DNA of 64,000 bases from Hormiphora californensis (Eukaryota; Ctenophora; Tentaculata; Cydippida; Pleurobrachiidae): assembly GCA_020137815.1 (NCBI GenBank), contig CM035360.1, positions 7,633,743 through 7,697,742 of the forward strand, read 5' to 3'. Each line of letters begins with the position of its first letter. The stretch's first letter is position 1. Made by a program: the position numbers and the translations under genes. The notes beneath the pieces were generated by a model. That model was given only the letters and a program-made list of their open reading frames with translations, was not told the origin of the DNA and did not search any database. Below, piece after piece: positions 1-9,980 of the stretch.

Positions 1-166
1 GTACGGGTTCAATGGGTTCCATACTGGCTGTCATCACGACTCACACTGTGACCAACCATCGGCCGCGTGAGTATTGTAGTACTGTAGTACTTCTTCATAC
101 ACAGTTTGCTGTCTACACTCCAGCTAGAGATCTAACTTCCCTCTTATTACTCTAACCCACTACAGA

Positions 167-1051
167 GTGAGAGCTATCTACGCCGTTCCAACCGCTATCC
201 CCGTTGCTTCCTACGCGGAGCCAGCCTACCAGACTGGGTGCAATGTGGGTGATGGGAACGTTGTCAAAGATGGGGATGAGATTATCGATCGAGAGAACTG
301 CAGGGTAAGTCTTGAGATCATAACTTGCTGTAGATTATCGTCAGAATGTGAGTGCTTTAACCTTCTCTGTACAGGTCTGTCAATGTAGGAACGGCAGTCT
401 GGCATGTAGTCAGAAGGACTGTGGTATTGTGAAGGATGCCTCTGGCTGCTTTGTTGGAGACAGAGAGATCATGCAGGGTAGCGAAATTGGCAGGGGCTGC
501 AAACGATGCACGTGCAATGGAAAGGGAGTTTTCATCTGCAAATATAACCAACAATGCGTCACCAGGTAATTCCAGAAGCTTTTATTTGCTAAAGAGAGTT
601 CAGTTGATAAAACAGTCGCTATAACTCCCTCTCCCCCAGGTACACCAGACCTTCTCTCAACTGCTTCCTAGGAGATAGGAAGGTCCCCCATGGTTCACAG
701 GTCAATATAGGCTGCAAAGTTTGCTCTTGCCGACGTGGAAACTTAACCTGTGCCGAGAAGTTTGGATGTAAGGAGGGTTCAACCGCGAAGAAGGTCACCG
801 TGAAAAAAGTTGAGAAGAAAGAAGAGGAGAAGAAAACTGAGAAAAAGGCAACAAAAACCAAGGCCAAGACCACGAAAAAGAAGGCCACAAAGAAAGCAGC
901 GGCGGCTGCCAAGAAGGCAACGAAGAAGGCCAAGAAATCTGCGAAGAAGACAAAGAAGAAGACGGCTAAAAAAGCAGCGAAGAAGGCTAAAAAGGCAGCT
1001 AAGAAGGCTAAAAAAGCAGCCAAGAAAGCAGCTAAGAAGAAGGGTTTCTAG
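167..1051 (+). CDS. VWC-type cysteine-rich protein with polylysine tail (5' partial)
   Basis: Exons 167-304, 375-565 and 640-1051 keep one frame (246 residues visible). The left end continues beyond an acceptor at about 164-165, so the start and probable signal peptide are missing. Three similar cysteine modules follow one another (GCNVGDG..., GCFVGDRE..., NCFLGDRK...), each with a CxCxxGxxxC core, as in von Willebrand factor C/TILa-like extracellular modules. After the last module the protein switches to about 85 residues that are almost only Lys and Ala with some Thr and Glu (repeats of AAKKAKK), like a histone H1 tail, ending KKKGF. Family knowledge suggests a secreted matrix or ligand-binding role for VWC modules; the role of the cationic tail is unknown. 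It could be an adhesive or matrix component. The large antisense ORF over the tail is a shadow of low complexity. Confidence 0.7.
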
Positions 1052-1476
1052 GCTGAAATGAGAAGAGATCCCTGATAAGGTTTTGGGTTCAAAGAATCAA
1101 GAATTCTCTCGCATTGATTGTGTAGTTGTTTCCATATTTATAAGATGTCATGTTTGTTTCAGACTTCCAAAGATACTTTCCCAAGCCTCTCTTTTTTTCT
1201 CACCGAACTTTTCGACCCACTCTCTCATCCATCTTACAACTATAACAACGACATTCATTCTTTCCCTCTAACACAAGACTTCCTGGTTCTAACAACCTAC
1301 TCAGTGTCATTATTAGATAACACAAAGACTAACACCATGAGCAAACCAAGCTTTGTCCTTGCCCTCGTGAAGCTGAATAGCTGGTCTCTACTTCTCGCTA
1401 GACTCAGTGTATTGTCTAGACTCTAAGCAATGGATGTGTGTTGTTGAACAAAGGGCTCTGTTGTCCAAGTAGCAGC
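1052..1476. other. Intergenic region
   Basis: No convincing gene. The short ORFs here show no codon bias or family resemblance. It should hold the 3' UTR of the VWC gene and the upstream promoter of the next gene. No canonical AATAAA is obvious right after the VWC stop. Confidence 0.5.
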
Positions 1477-1483
1477 TATAAAA
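1477..1483 (+). promoter_or_regulatory. TATA box of the Asp/Lys-rich gene
   Basis: TATAAAA lies 65 bp upstream of the ATG at 1542, a fitting distance for initiation about 30 bp downstream and a short 5' UTR. This is the only gene in the window with a clear TATA box, in line with high, regulated expression of a secreted structural protein. Inference from position only. Confidence 0.6.
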
Positions 1484-1541
1484 CCCTCCATCCGCTACTG
1501 TCACTCACACATTTCTTTTCTCCACCAACAACAACAACAGT

Positions 1542-2660
1542 ATGAGGACGTTCCTGATATTCGCACTGATCTTCGGTCTGGCCTTCGCCGGCATCCTTGA
1601 GAAGAGGAGAGGAGGCAGCAAGGGAGGAAACTCTGACAAGGGAGGAAACTCTGACAAGGACAACGGCAAAGATATGGACAACGGCAAAGATATGGACAAC
1701 GGCAAAGATATGGACAACGGCAAGGATAAGGATGATGACAAGATGGATGATGACAAGATGGATGATGACAAGATGGATGATGACAAGATGGATGATGACA
1801 AGTGGGATGATGACAAGTGGGATGATGACAAGTGGGATGATGACAAGTGGGATGATGACAAGTGGGATGATGACAAGTGGGATGATGACAAGATGGATGA
1901 TGACAAGGATGACAAGATGGATGATGACAAGTGGGATGATGACAAGTGGGATGATGACAAGTGGGATGATGACAAGTGGGATGATGACAAGTGGGATGAT
2001 GATAAACATAACAACGAGAATTCCACTGACTGGGATTGGGATTGGGACTGGGAGAATGAGAACTCTACTGATTGGGATGACGGTGATGACTGGGAGGAAG
2101 ATGAGGAGGAGATGAAGAAGCTCGGACCTCTCATCCTTGTTAAGGAGTTCTACATGGCTGAACAAGGAGAGGACCTTGAGGTTAGGTTTGTCGTTGCTGG
2201 AAAGCTGCCCCTGGTTGCCAGGAATGTCTCTCTGTCTGGCTGCAACAACACCGCTACCAACTTCGACCTGAAGCTGAATGTCACCGTCAATGGAACCATC
2301 CCCAACGACTACGGATTCGAGTACCGAATGCCCTATGTTGTGTACGGCAGTGCCACTCTGAACAACGTTTCTTGTGATGATAAGGGTATCTTCAGGATCG
2401 CCTACAACAAGATGGCCAACAAGATGGGAGGTGATGACATGAAGATGATGAAGGGTCGATTTGCTGTCATTGTAAAGGGATGCCGAGAGGGAAACAAGGA
2501 CGATATGGATGATGATAAGGACTGGGACAACAAGGATAATGATAAGGATGATGATAAGGACTGGGACAACAAGGATAATGATAAGGATGATGACAAGGAC
2601 TGGGACAACAAGGATGATGATAAATCCGACAAGAAAGATGATTTCATGAAGGCTTTCTAG
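1542..2660 (+). CDS. Secreted Asp/Lys/Trp-rich repeat protein
   Basis: A single-exon ORF of 372 residues. It starts with a clear signal peptide (MRTFLIFALIFGLAFAG). Residues about 20-65 are Gly/Asn/Asp/Lys rich. Residues about 62-155 are a tandem array of five-residue units, 17 of the form (M or W)DDDK, then DWDWDWDW-type and acidic stretches. Residues about 200-325 form a non-repetitive domain with about four Cys and five N-glycosylation sequons (such as NVS, NNT, NVT, NGT). The C-terminus has three 13-residue repeats around KDWDNKDND and ends FMKAF. Net charge is strongly negative. I do not recognise the family. A secreted polyanionic matrix, mucus, biomineral or adhesive protein is plausible. 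A TATA box lies upstream and AATAAA downstream. Confidence 0.75.
   Translation: MRTFLIFALIFGLAFAGILEKRRGGSKGGNSDKGGNSDKDNGKDMDNGKDMDNGKDMDNGKDKDDDKMDDDKMDDDKMDDDKMDDDKWDDDKWDDDKWDDDKWDDDKWDDDKWDDDKMDDDKDDKMDDDKWDDDKWDDDKWDDDKWDDDKWDDDKHNNENSTDWDWDWDWENENSTDWDDGDDWEEDEEEMKKLGPLILVKEFYMAEQGEDLEVRFVVAGKLPLVARNVSLSGCNNTATNFDLKLNVTVNGTIPNDYGFEYRMPYVVYGSATLNNVSCDDKGIFRIAYNKMANKMGGDDMKMMKGRFAVIVKGCREGNKDDMDDDKDWDNKDNDKDDDKDWDNKDNDKDDDKDWDNKDDDKSDKKDDFMKAF
1727..2003 (+). repeat. 15-bp coding minisatellite ((M/W)DDDK units)
   Basis: Tandem 15-bp units GATGATGACAAG plus ATG or TGG. Order of the variable codon: four M units, six W units, one M, a short DDK remnant, one M, five W. The blockwise order suggests unit homogenisation by slippage or unequal exchange. 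Confidence 0.9.
2506..2630 (+). repeat. 39-bp coding repeats, three copies
   Basis: Three near-identical units encode KDWDNKDND followed by KDDD in the C-terminal part of the Asp/Lys-rich protein. They are independent of the 15-bp array but have the same Asp/Lys/Trp composition. Confidence 0.8.
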
Positions 2661-2797
2661 ATATCTCTGATTGTGGACTTTAAAATGATATAAAATATAT
2701 TCAAAATGTGTATGCTTTCTGTTAAAATGCGAGAATTCTTTAAAATCTTTGCTATCTCTGAAATGGGTTTTTGATTTCTTTGTTACTTTCGGTCATC

Positions 2798-2803
2798 AAT
2801 AAA
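2798..2803 (+). terminator. Polyadenylation signal
   Basis: AATAAA 138 bp after the stop of the Asp/Lys-rich gene, the first canonical hexamer downstream. Confidence 0.55.
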
Positions 2804-2867
2804 TTCGAGATAACTTTCATTTTGTCTTGGAAAAAGGGAATATTACATCGACCATCGCTGGGGGATG

Positions 2868-3012
2868 TCTGTACCTGTCTGTTTGTGTCTGTCTGTATCT
2901 GTTTGTGTCTGTCTGTATCTGTTTGTGTCTGTCTGTATCTGTTTGTGTCTGTCTGTATCTGTTTGTGTCTGTCTGTCCCAGGTCCCTGTTTGTATCTGTC
3001 TGTATCTGTCTA
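2868..3012. repeat. 20-bp minisatellite
   Basis: About seven units of a pyrimidine/G repeat built from CTGTCTGTATCTGTTTGTGT. It translates in all frames to low-complexity peptides and is not a gene. Confidence 0.85.
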
Positions 3013-3848
3013 TGTTGACAAATGTTACGTCTAGATGTCCATGGACACAGGACACCTGGTTGACCTGGACACCGAGCCAGAGCTTATACTTCCCCGACCC
3101 CCAGCATGTATCACACACTGCACGATAAATATATTGTATTCATTGCCTTGCGAAGAGGGACCACAACTCAAGGTTTCGGACTACTGGTCCAGCAGTACTG
3201 GGGCGTAACACAGCGCCGGTACAGCGTCCGTATCACAGGCAATTCTGGTTACCAACGCTTGGAATCAGATTACCCTTCCCCGTTCATTTGCGTGACCAAG
3301 GGAATGTCGTGAGATGATTGTGAAGTAAATAAAAGACGAGGGAATTGGGAAAGACGAGGGAAAAAGGAAAAAACTTGACAAAAACTTGTCAAAAATCGCA
3401 AGTTTGTCAGTTTAAAAAGGCGCGCGCGTCGCGTAAGTACAGAACCAAATATATTGTAACGCGCGAATAAATTTTGTAGCAACGCTGCATTACATTTAAC
3501 GCGCGCTGTGAAAATCCAAATTGTTCACTGATCTCAAATCTGCTTCCGTGGATTTTTCAAAATCTTTTTTTCCCTTTGCGTTAGCGCGTGTATGCGTCTT
3601 CTTCTGAAGCGTATATGTTCTAAAAGGCGTTTCCCGTCGGGAGTCAGCGTACCGCGATATGTCACCGACTCAATTTGTGTGATGGATCAGTTTCTCAGAC
3701 ATTTTTAGCCAATTTTTGGTTTCTGACTAAAAATTACACGTCTTTACTCAGTCTGCATTGTAATTAATAGCCGGCTGTTAGCTCCATTCGATGTTAAAGC
3801 TGTTGTAATAACCCACGTTAACCTTGTTATCTAGGAGGCAGGCTCAAG
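3013..3848 (+). other. Noncoding region upstream of RPL21
   Basis: No ORF with coding character. The last part should hold the RPL21 promoter and either a 5' UTR intron or an outron: a splice acceptor (TTGTTATCTAG, AG at 3833-3834) lies 14 bases before the RPL21 ATG. I looked for box C/D or H/ACA snoRNAs, which often sit in ribosomal-protein introns, and found none I could support. Confidence 0.4.
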
Positions 3849-4331
3849 ATGACCAACCCACATGGAAAGCGACGAGGAACCAGGGACATGTTCGCCCGTG
3901 ACTTCAGGAAGAAAGGTCTCATCCCTCTGTCCACCTACATGAAATGTTACAAGGTCGGTGACATCGTCGATATCAAGGGATGTGGTGCCGTCACCAAGGG
4001 TATGCCTTACAAGGTGTACCACGGCAAGACTGGCCGAATTTACAACGTCACCAAGCGAGCTGTGGGAGTTATCGTTAACAAGCGAGTGAAGGGCAGGATC
4101 CTGGCCAAGAAGATTAACCTGAGGGTTGAGCACATTCTCCACAGCAAGTGCCGAGATGATTTCCTCCAGAGGGTCAAGAGGAACGAGGCCGTGAAGAAGG
4201 AGGCCAAGGCCAGTGGTGTCTATGTGTGCACAAGGCGAGCCCCAGTTAACCCCAGGACCAGCCACACCGTCAAAGGAAAGGGAATCCCCGTGGAAGAAGT
4301 CAGGCCAATCCGATACGAATTCATCGCTTAA
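3849..4331 (+). CDS. RPL21: 60S ribosomal protein eL21
   Basis: An intact 160-residue ORF in one exon, the normal length for eukaryotic eL21. The N-terminus [19 protein letters not shown], the central [17 protein letters not shown] and [12 protein letters not shown] segments, and the C-terminal half with KKEAKASG and [13 protein letters not shown] follow the family along its whole length. It is a structural protein of the large ribosomal subunit, in the cytosol and nucleolus. The CDS has no introns, unlike most neighbours. A 3' splice-site sequence precedes the ATG by 14 bases, so the mature 5' UTR is made by cis- or trans-splicing. ANAPC10 begins only about 250 bp after the stop on the same strand. 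GC-rich, C-ending codons fit high expression. Confidence 0.98.
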   Translation: MTNPHGKRRGTRDMFARDFRKKGLIPLSTYMKCYKVGDIVDIKGCGAVTKGMPYKVYHGKTGRIYNVTKRAVGVIVNKRVKGRILAKKINLRVEHILHSKCRDDFLQRVKRNEAVKKEAKASGVYVCTRRAPVNPRTSHTVKGKGIPVEEVRPIRYEFIA

Positions 4332-4579
4332 ATATTTTACGGTCCTTTTTAATTATGAGATGAAGAGTTTTACTTTGTTACAACAGCGGTGTTCGGATCT
4401 CAATCCCTTCTTTCTCTTTCTTCCTTCCCTTTCTCTGTCTCTATTTCGTTATCTCTATTTCCTTGTTCACCCAGGCACAACACATCGTCAGGATGAAGTG
4501 ACACTAGATGGAGGTAGCACAACAACAGCAACAGGGCCAGCCCCCTCCCCCCACACAGCAGAATGGGGGCACTGATCAA

Positions 4580-5378
4580 ATGGCGACAGTAAGGGCTGTA
4601 GACCCTAATATAACTACACCAACTGCTATGGCTGGACTAAGAGATATCGGATCACAGGTATTGTATCTTGATCACTTATTCTAATTAATCTTCATCTCTA
4701 CCTAACCAATGTTTAGGCAACGTGGTGGCTGAGTTCTTGTAAACCTGGTTTTGGTGTGGAACACCTGAGAGATAACAGCCTGGAAACATATTGGCAAAGT
4801 GATGGGACTCAGCCGCACTTTATTAATATCAACTTCAAACGGAAAACGAGCGTTAAAACTATTTCATTCTATGTGGATTATAAGCAGGATGAGAGTTACA
4901 CACCATCTCGTATATCTATCAGGTAAACAGGAACTTGTAATGAATATTCATGTCCTAATTATTGTTTAATTGGACCTATAACTAACATATACTACTTCAC
5001 AGGGTTGGTAACAACATGTTAGACCTAGTTGAGATAGCTAAAGTTGAAATAGTAGAACCCACTGGGTGGGTGAATGTAGATCTTGACAGTGGAAAAGATG
5101 ACTGTGTTAGAACATTCATGTTACAGGTATGATACTGTAAGATTCCTTTTTCCTGGTTCCGTTCATTTTAACTAAATATCACCAATTCATTTTCTATCAT
5201 TTCAAGTTTCAACTAAACACCTCTCCTTAATCAGGTAGCAATACTAAGTAACCATCAGAATGGTCGTGATACCCACCTGAGACAGGTCAAGGTATTTACC
5301 CCTGCATTACCTACTCCTAGTGAACTGAACCTCAACTTCACAAGTCCTCTATTGGCACAGTTCCGGTGTCTCAAATGA
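4580..5378 (+). CDS. ANAPC10: Anaphase-promoting complex subunit 10 (DOC domain)
   Basis: Exons 4580-4657, 4717-4922, 5003-5126 and 5235-5378 give 183 residues; the family norm is about 185. The DOC/galactose-binding-like fold is clear: REIGSQA-type start ([20 protein letters not shown]), [37 protein letters not shown] and [19 protein letters not shown]10 is the processivity and substrate (D-box) co-receptor of the APC/C ubiquitin ligase in the cell cycle. The C-terminus ends AQFRCLK rather than the usual Ile-Arg tail that docks on APC3. The in-frame ATG at 4580 fits the family's N-terminus; an earlier ATG at 4492 is out of frame and stops at once. An acceptor-like CACCCAG ends at 4474. Confidence 0.95.
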
Positions 5379-5814
5379 GCACGGTTAGTTTTATGAAGGA
5401 GTAATGATGTGTTTTATGAAGGAGCACAATGATTATTTTCTTGATCTTATCTGACAGACCGTGATCTTGAGATGCGATTATGAGTGTAACACTGCTTTAT
5501 CTGGCATCCAATGTTCCTCTTTCTAGTGATGTAACACTAAAACCCCCCAGGTAATTGAATAGTGAGGACTGCCTGGGCACTACGTTCAAAGACTGTGTGT
5601 AAATATATATTCCCTATGTTTGTTGTATTTCGAAGACAGATTCCTGAGGGACAAGCGTCAATTAAAGACGTTGTATTTGTATGTTAGTTCTTATTCATTT
5701 GTTATGTGTTGCAATTATTGTTATAGCACCTACTTATTTCCCTAACTTACACCACCTAATATCACGACGTATCTCCCCCCTCTCCCTCCCTCTCCCTCCC
5801 TCCCACAGCCCAGT
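5379..5814. other. Intergenic region
   Basis: No gene seen. The segment ends in a long pyrimidine tract and CCCACAG, a strong 3' splice-site sequence, six bases before the ATG of the next gene. No AATAAA is obvious. Confidence 0.4.
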
Positions 5815-8694
5815 ATGTCCGATCCAAGGGGGGCAAAGAGAAGGAAGGAGCATCCTCCAAACACAGTGCCCTATAAACCCAAGAAAGTGAAGGGTATGGC
5901 GAAGTGTAGGGTCTATGTTAATAACCTTCCTTATGATGTAGAGTGGACTAATCTTAGAGATCACATGAAGTCAGGTGGGGCTCAGTTCACATTGTTTACA
6001 TTTCACATGTAGCTCACTTTGTGATAAGACTCTGGACCTAACTCCCTCCCTCATATCTTATGATGTTCTAACTCCTCCCAGTTCTAATAATGTTGAATGT
6101 TCTAACTCCTCTCCCTCCTCTCAGCGGGTGAAGTTGTGTTTGTTGAAGTATTTAGAGACCAAGATGGGAAGTCATTAGGAGCTGCTATCGTGTGTTATAA
6201 CTCAGAGGAAGGGGTTCGCAAAGCAATTGATACACTCTCACACTCAACATTTGGAGGCAGGAAGATCAAGGTAGATAATCTCTGGACACACATTGGCATA
6301 TTAAACGTGCTTTTAGAGCACTCAGTCCACTTTGATAATCCATTCATGTATATTCTAAAATCCCTCTGTTTTTAGGTGAAGTATGATAATATCGAGTATT
6401 ATCCGAGAGTGCCTGCTGACTCAGGCGACCAGTTTGGTACTAATAGGGGGATTATCTTTATCAGAAATGTAAGTAGCCAGTGGAATTAGGTTATGCATAT
6501 ATGACCAGTAGTTACTATCTAGTAGGATTAGGAAGAGTTGTGTTCGATAATAGCGTCTACCCTAGTTAAAGTGTAGCAATTACTAAATTATAAACTGTGT
6601 CTAATTCCTTCATTCCCAGGTAAACATCCTAGATGCTAAACCACGTGATTTTCGGAACCATTTCAGTGATTGTGGTGACATCACCAAGGTTAGCAATATT
6701 TCATCCCTCCCTTGTCCCCCGCCCGAAGCAGTTTTCTTAGTCAGATGTTATCCCCTCCCAATCGTAGTGTCTTTACTAAACGCTTCCCAAGAGTCTCCCT
6801 CCCTGACCGGTAACCCTCAACGCAGGTGTTTGTACCCACGAGTGAAGACCACAAGTTTGGGGGAGCAGTAACTATCAAATTTGAAACAACTGAGGGTGCA
6901 CAAGCCGCTCTGGATCGATTTAATGGGACTGAATTTCAGGGTCAAATACTGGACATTGCCTTTGTAAGTTGAAATACCCGCCCTCTCGATTTGTTACATG
7001 ATATGTCTACCAAACCCTCAAGGAGCGTGTGAGCCACACAAAATATGTCCCCAGAGACAGCTGTCCCTTACCCACCTCTTGTTTCAGTGTCCTAAGAAGT
7101 CTGCACCTCCCATATCTGAGCCTCACAATCTAATGGACAACCATCTGCATCCAAGGGACGGTCCACCACGGGATGATTACCAACCACCACGGGATCTCCG
7201 GGATACTCTCCCACCTCCCTACCAGGGTCCACCACCACGAGATGGATATCCACCCCGAGATGGATATCCACCCCGAGATGGATATCCACCTAGGGATGGA
7301 TACAGAGACATGTACAGTAGAGATAGAAGAGAATCTGGACAGCCTCCTAGAGACTACAGAGATCACCCACCTAGAGAGTACAACAGGGACCCTCCACCAA
7401 GAGAGTATCGTGGGAGAAGTCGGAGTCCCCACAGAGATTACGGACCACCCAGGGATCACTACGGAAGAAGTCCACCAAGAGATCACCACCACCCAGGGAG
7501 CAGTAGAATAGTGGATGCTAGAAGGAGGGCACCATCCCCACGCAGAGATGATGATGCACAAGCTAAACTTCTACAGGTTAGTCCCCAGGAATTGTCCAAA
7601 TATTCTTCTAACTTCTTTTCTAAGCTTTTAATCAATTTACTAAGCTAATGTCCTCCTCCTTCTCCACAGAAAATTGGTCTTGCCACAGTGAGCATGCTCC
7701 AAGGTGCTGGCTCGGGACTGTCTCTTGAGTCTGTACTGAGCAGGGACGCTCTGGAAGGTCTACTGAGAGGCTCATCTAGCAGAGAGGCAGATAGAAGGGA
7801 TTACAGGTTGGTAGTTCCTGTAAATTGTAACGACTGGTGTCCTATAATCCGCTCCAATACTTGCTTCATGCTCTAACCTCACACCTATTTTCAGGAGAGA
7901 TGCCCCCTATCCATCACGTTACGACCATCACCACCACCCTCCATCAGCTGCAGAGCCACCCCGTTACAACTACCCTGAACATCCTACCTATCCAGCTGAT
8001 CCAACCAGGGCATATCCTCCTGACCCGGCCAGAGCTGCAGGTGGATACCCGCCTGACCCAGCCAGAGCTGTAGGTGGATATCCGCCTGACCCAGCTAGAG
8101 CTGCTGCATTCTCTGTTTCTGGATATCCACCCTCCCAAGATGGTTACCACCCCCCTGCAGGATCATATGGGGCCACATCATCAGAACCCGCCCCTGGGTA
8201 CAGCAGTATTATCAGTGAGGTCTTCCCTCCACCTCCTCCACACATGACAGAGCAGGAGAAGACACAACTCTACATCAAAAATGTAAGAAACGTCATGCAC
8301 TTTTCATACTTATTAGTTCCTGAGTGATATCTGTCATAAGTTGGTCTGACTAGCGGCCCCTTATGAATCATGGTTTCTAGTTGTTCGGTATATTCTAAAT
8401 CGATACCTTTTTATACCCATTTCTACATTACAAATACCCTTAATATCCATTTCTACATTACAAATACCCTTTATACCCATTTCTACACTACAAATACCCT
8501 TAATACCCATTTCTACACTACAGATACCCTTTGAGCTCACATCCGATGTTCTGAGGGACTTCTTCCGTCATGCTGGCCAAGTTATTGAGTGTATGATCAT
8601 GACTGACCAGGAGGGACGTAGTAGGCGGTGTGCTACTGTCCGCATGGCCACTCAACCAGAGTGTGATAGGGCCATTAGTATCCTTTTTAGCTGA
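5815..8694 (+). CDS. hnRNP M-like RNA-binding protein, three RRMs
   Basis: Nine exons: 5815-5974, 6125-6270, 6376-6468, 6620-6688, 6826-6963, 7088-7576, 7670-7806, 7895-8282 and 8524-8694 (596 residues). RRM1 (CRVYVNNLPYDVEW, then AGEVVFVEVFRDQDGKSLG) resembles RRM1 of hnRNP M/MYEF2. RRM2 follows (GIIFIRNV ... FGGAVTIKF). Then come a 160-residue Arg/Asp/Pro linker with PPRDGY repeats and RS dipeptides, a Pro/Tyr linker with GGYPPDPARA repeats, and RRM3 (LYIKNIPFELTSDVLRDFF ... RCATVRMA). The expected role is pre-mRNA splicing or RNA binding in the nucleus. RRM3 stops before its last strand: either the real end is TGA at 8692-8694, or the exon is spliced at GTATCC (8678) across the transposon zone. 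A possible last exon near 12849 adds only a few residues. Start: first ATG after the acceptor CCCACAG. Confidence 0.8.
8408..8530 (+). repeat. Tandem repeats running into a 3' splice site
   Basis: About four 31-35 bp units with the core CCATTTCTACAYTACAAATACCC. The last unit carries CTACAG instead of CTACAA, and this G makes the acceptor of exon 9 of the RNA-binding gene; the exon itself starts with the repeat's ATACCC. Confidence 0.75.
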
Positions 8695-8700
8695 CCATTT

Positions 8701-9702
8701 TAATAAGGGGATTTAACGACAATTTTTGCCTAAACCGGGAAAAAATGTGTAACAAGAGTTTTCCAACGCCATTGTACTCAGAATGGACCCCTCTAACGAT
8801 CCCAACCAATGCTCAAATTGAGCAGAGGGTGCTAAGGCCTCATTTCCGGGTGGGCGCGGTACCTGTGTTTTCAGTCTGAGGCCAAAACCATAGGTACCCT
8901 TAAAATAGGAGTAGAGATAAAATCGAGGGCACTAAAGTGATCAGCGTCCTCGCATTAGTGGGGGTAGGTGCCGGAATTAAGTCTCTATCTCATCAGGTTA
9001 ATTAGATAATTGGATAATTAGGTTTACGCATAACCGTTTTTTGGCTATATGGCTATAGCCACTTTGGAATGGTTTAGAGACTTTTCATTGGTGCCATTTT
9101 GTAGGCAAAGCGAAGTTATGGGGGGTCGACGTCGGACTTTTAAGCTCTATCTTCAACCGTTTAGCCGTTATTTGGCTTGAACGGTGTTCAAAATCGGGCT
9201 TTTTACCGTATTTTGCTAATTTGGAGCATCTTAAAAGCCAAATAACGGCTAAACGGTTGAAGATAGAGTTTAAAAGTCCGACGTCGACCCCCCGTAACTT
9301 CGCTTTGCCTACAAAATGGCACCAATGAAAAGTCTCTACTCCTTTCCAAAGTGGCTATAGCCATATAACCAAAAAACGGTTATGCGCAAACCTAATTATC
9401 CAATTATCTAATTAACCTGATGAGATAGAGACTTAATTCCGGCACTTACCCCCACTAATGCGAGGACGCTGATCACTTTAGTGCCCTCGATTTTATCTCT
9501 ACTCCTATTCTAAGGGTACCTATGGTTTTGGCCTCAGACTGAAAACACAGGTACCGCGCCCACCCGGAAATGAGGCCTTAGCACCCTCTGCTCAATTTGA
9601 GCATTGGTTGGGATCGTTAGAGGGGTCCATTCTGAGTACAATGGCGTTGGAAAACTCTTGTTACACATTTTTTCCCGGTCAAGCTGAAACATCCCCTTAT
9701 TA
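8701..9702. mobile_element. Foldback element FB1
   Basis: A 1-kb inverted repeat. The left arm, from TAATAAGGGG, matches the right arm, ending CCCCTTATTA, for about 475 bp per arm with few mismatches, around a spacer of about 55 bp near 9180-9233. No ORF. It begins seven bases after the stop of the RNA-binding gene. Its inner part is related to FB2 (shared GATAATTGGATAATTA and CGCATAACCGTTTTT blocks), so the two are members of one family. Confidence 0.85.
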
Positions 9703-9980
9703 TTTAGTATTTAGTGCAGTGGTAGAACTATTGTGGTTGGCTGTAGACTTCTATGTCTATTAACTTTAATATTCACATGGCTATGTTTGGAATATTAGCG
9801 CCGGTTTTGTCCGAAATCAACTAATCTAGCATTTGGCAACTTGTCATCATGTGTCGCATACTTCCGGATTATCAGGGCTACTGCACCAAATTGTGGACGT
9901 CTTCATCTACTACACAATTTATTACTACTTCAGCTGGTACCACCTTCTTCCATACTCTGTAATCCATACATTTGGCCTAT

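Noticed and set aside
619-1023. Long antisense ORF rich in Ala and Phe over the Lys-rich tail
   Set aside because: It is the complement of a low-complexity AAG/GCC region; the plus frame has splice-consistent cysteine modules and a stop, the minus frame has nothing conserved.
1476-2165. Long minus-strand ORFs over the DDDK array
   Set aside because: Mirror translation of a 15-bp repeat; three frames stay open by repetition alone.
3640-3840. Possible box C/D snoRNA upstream of RPL21
   Set aside because: A GTGATGG and a CTGA occur, but there are no paired ends or good C/D boxes; not supportable.
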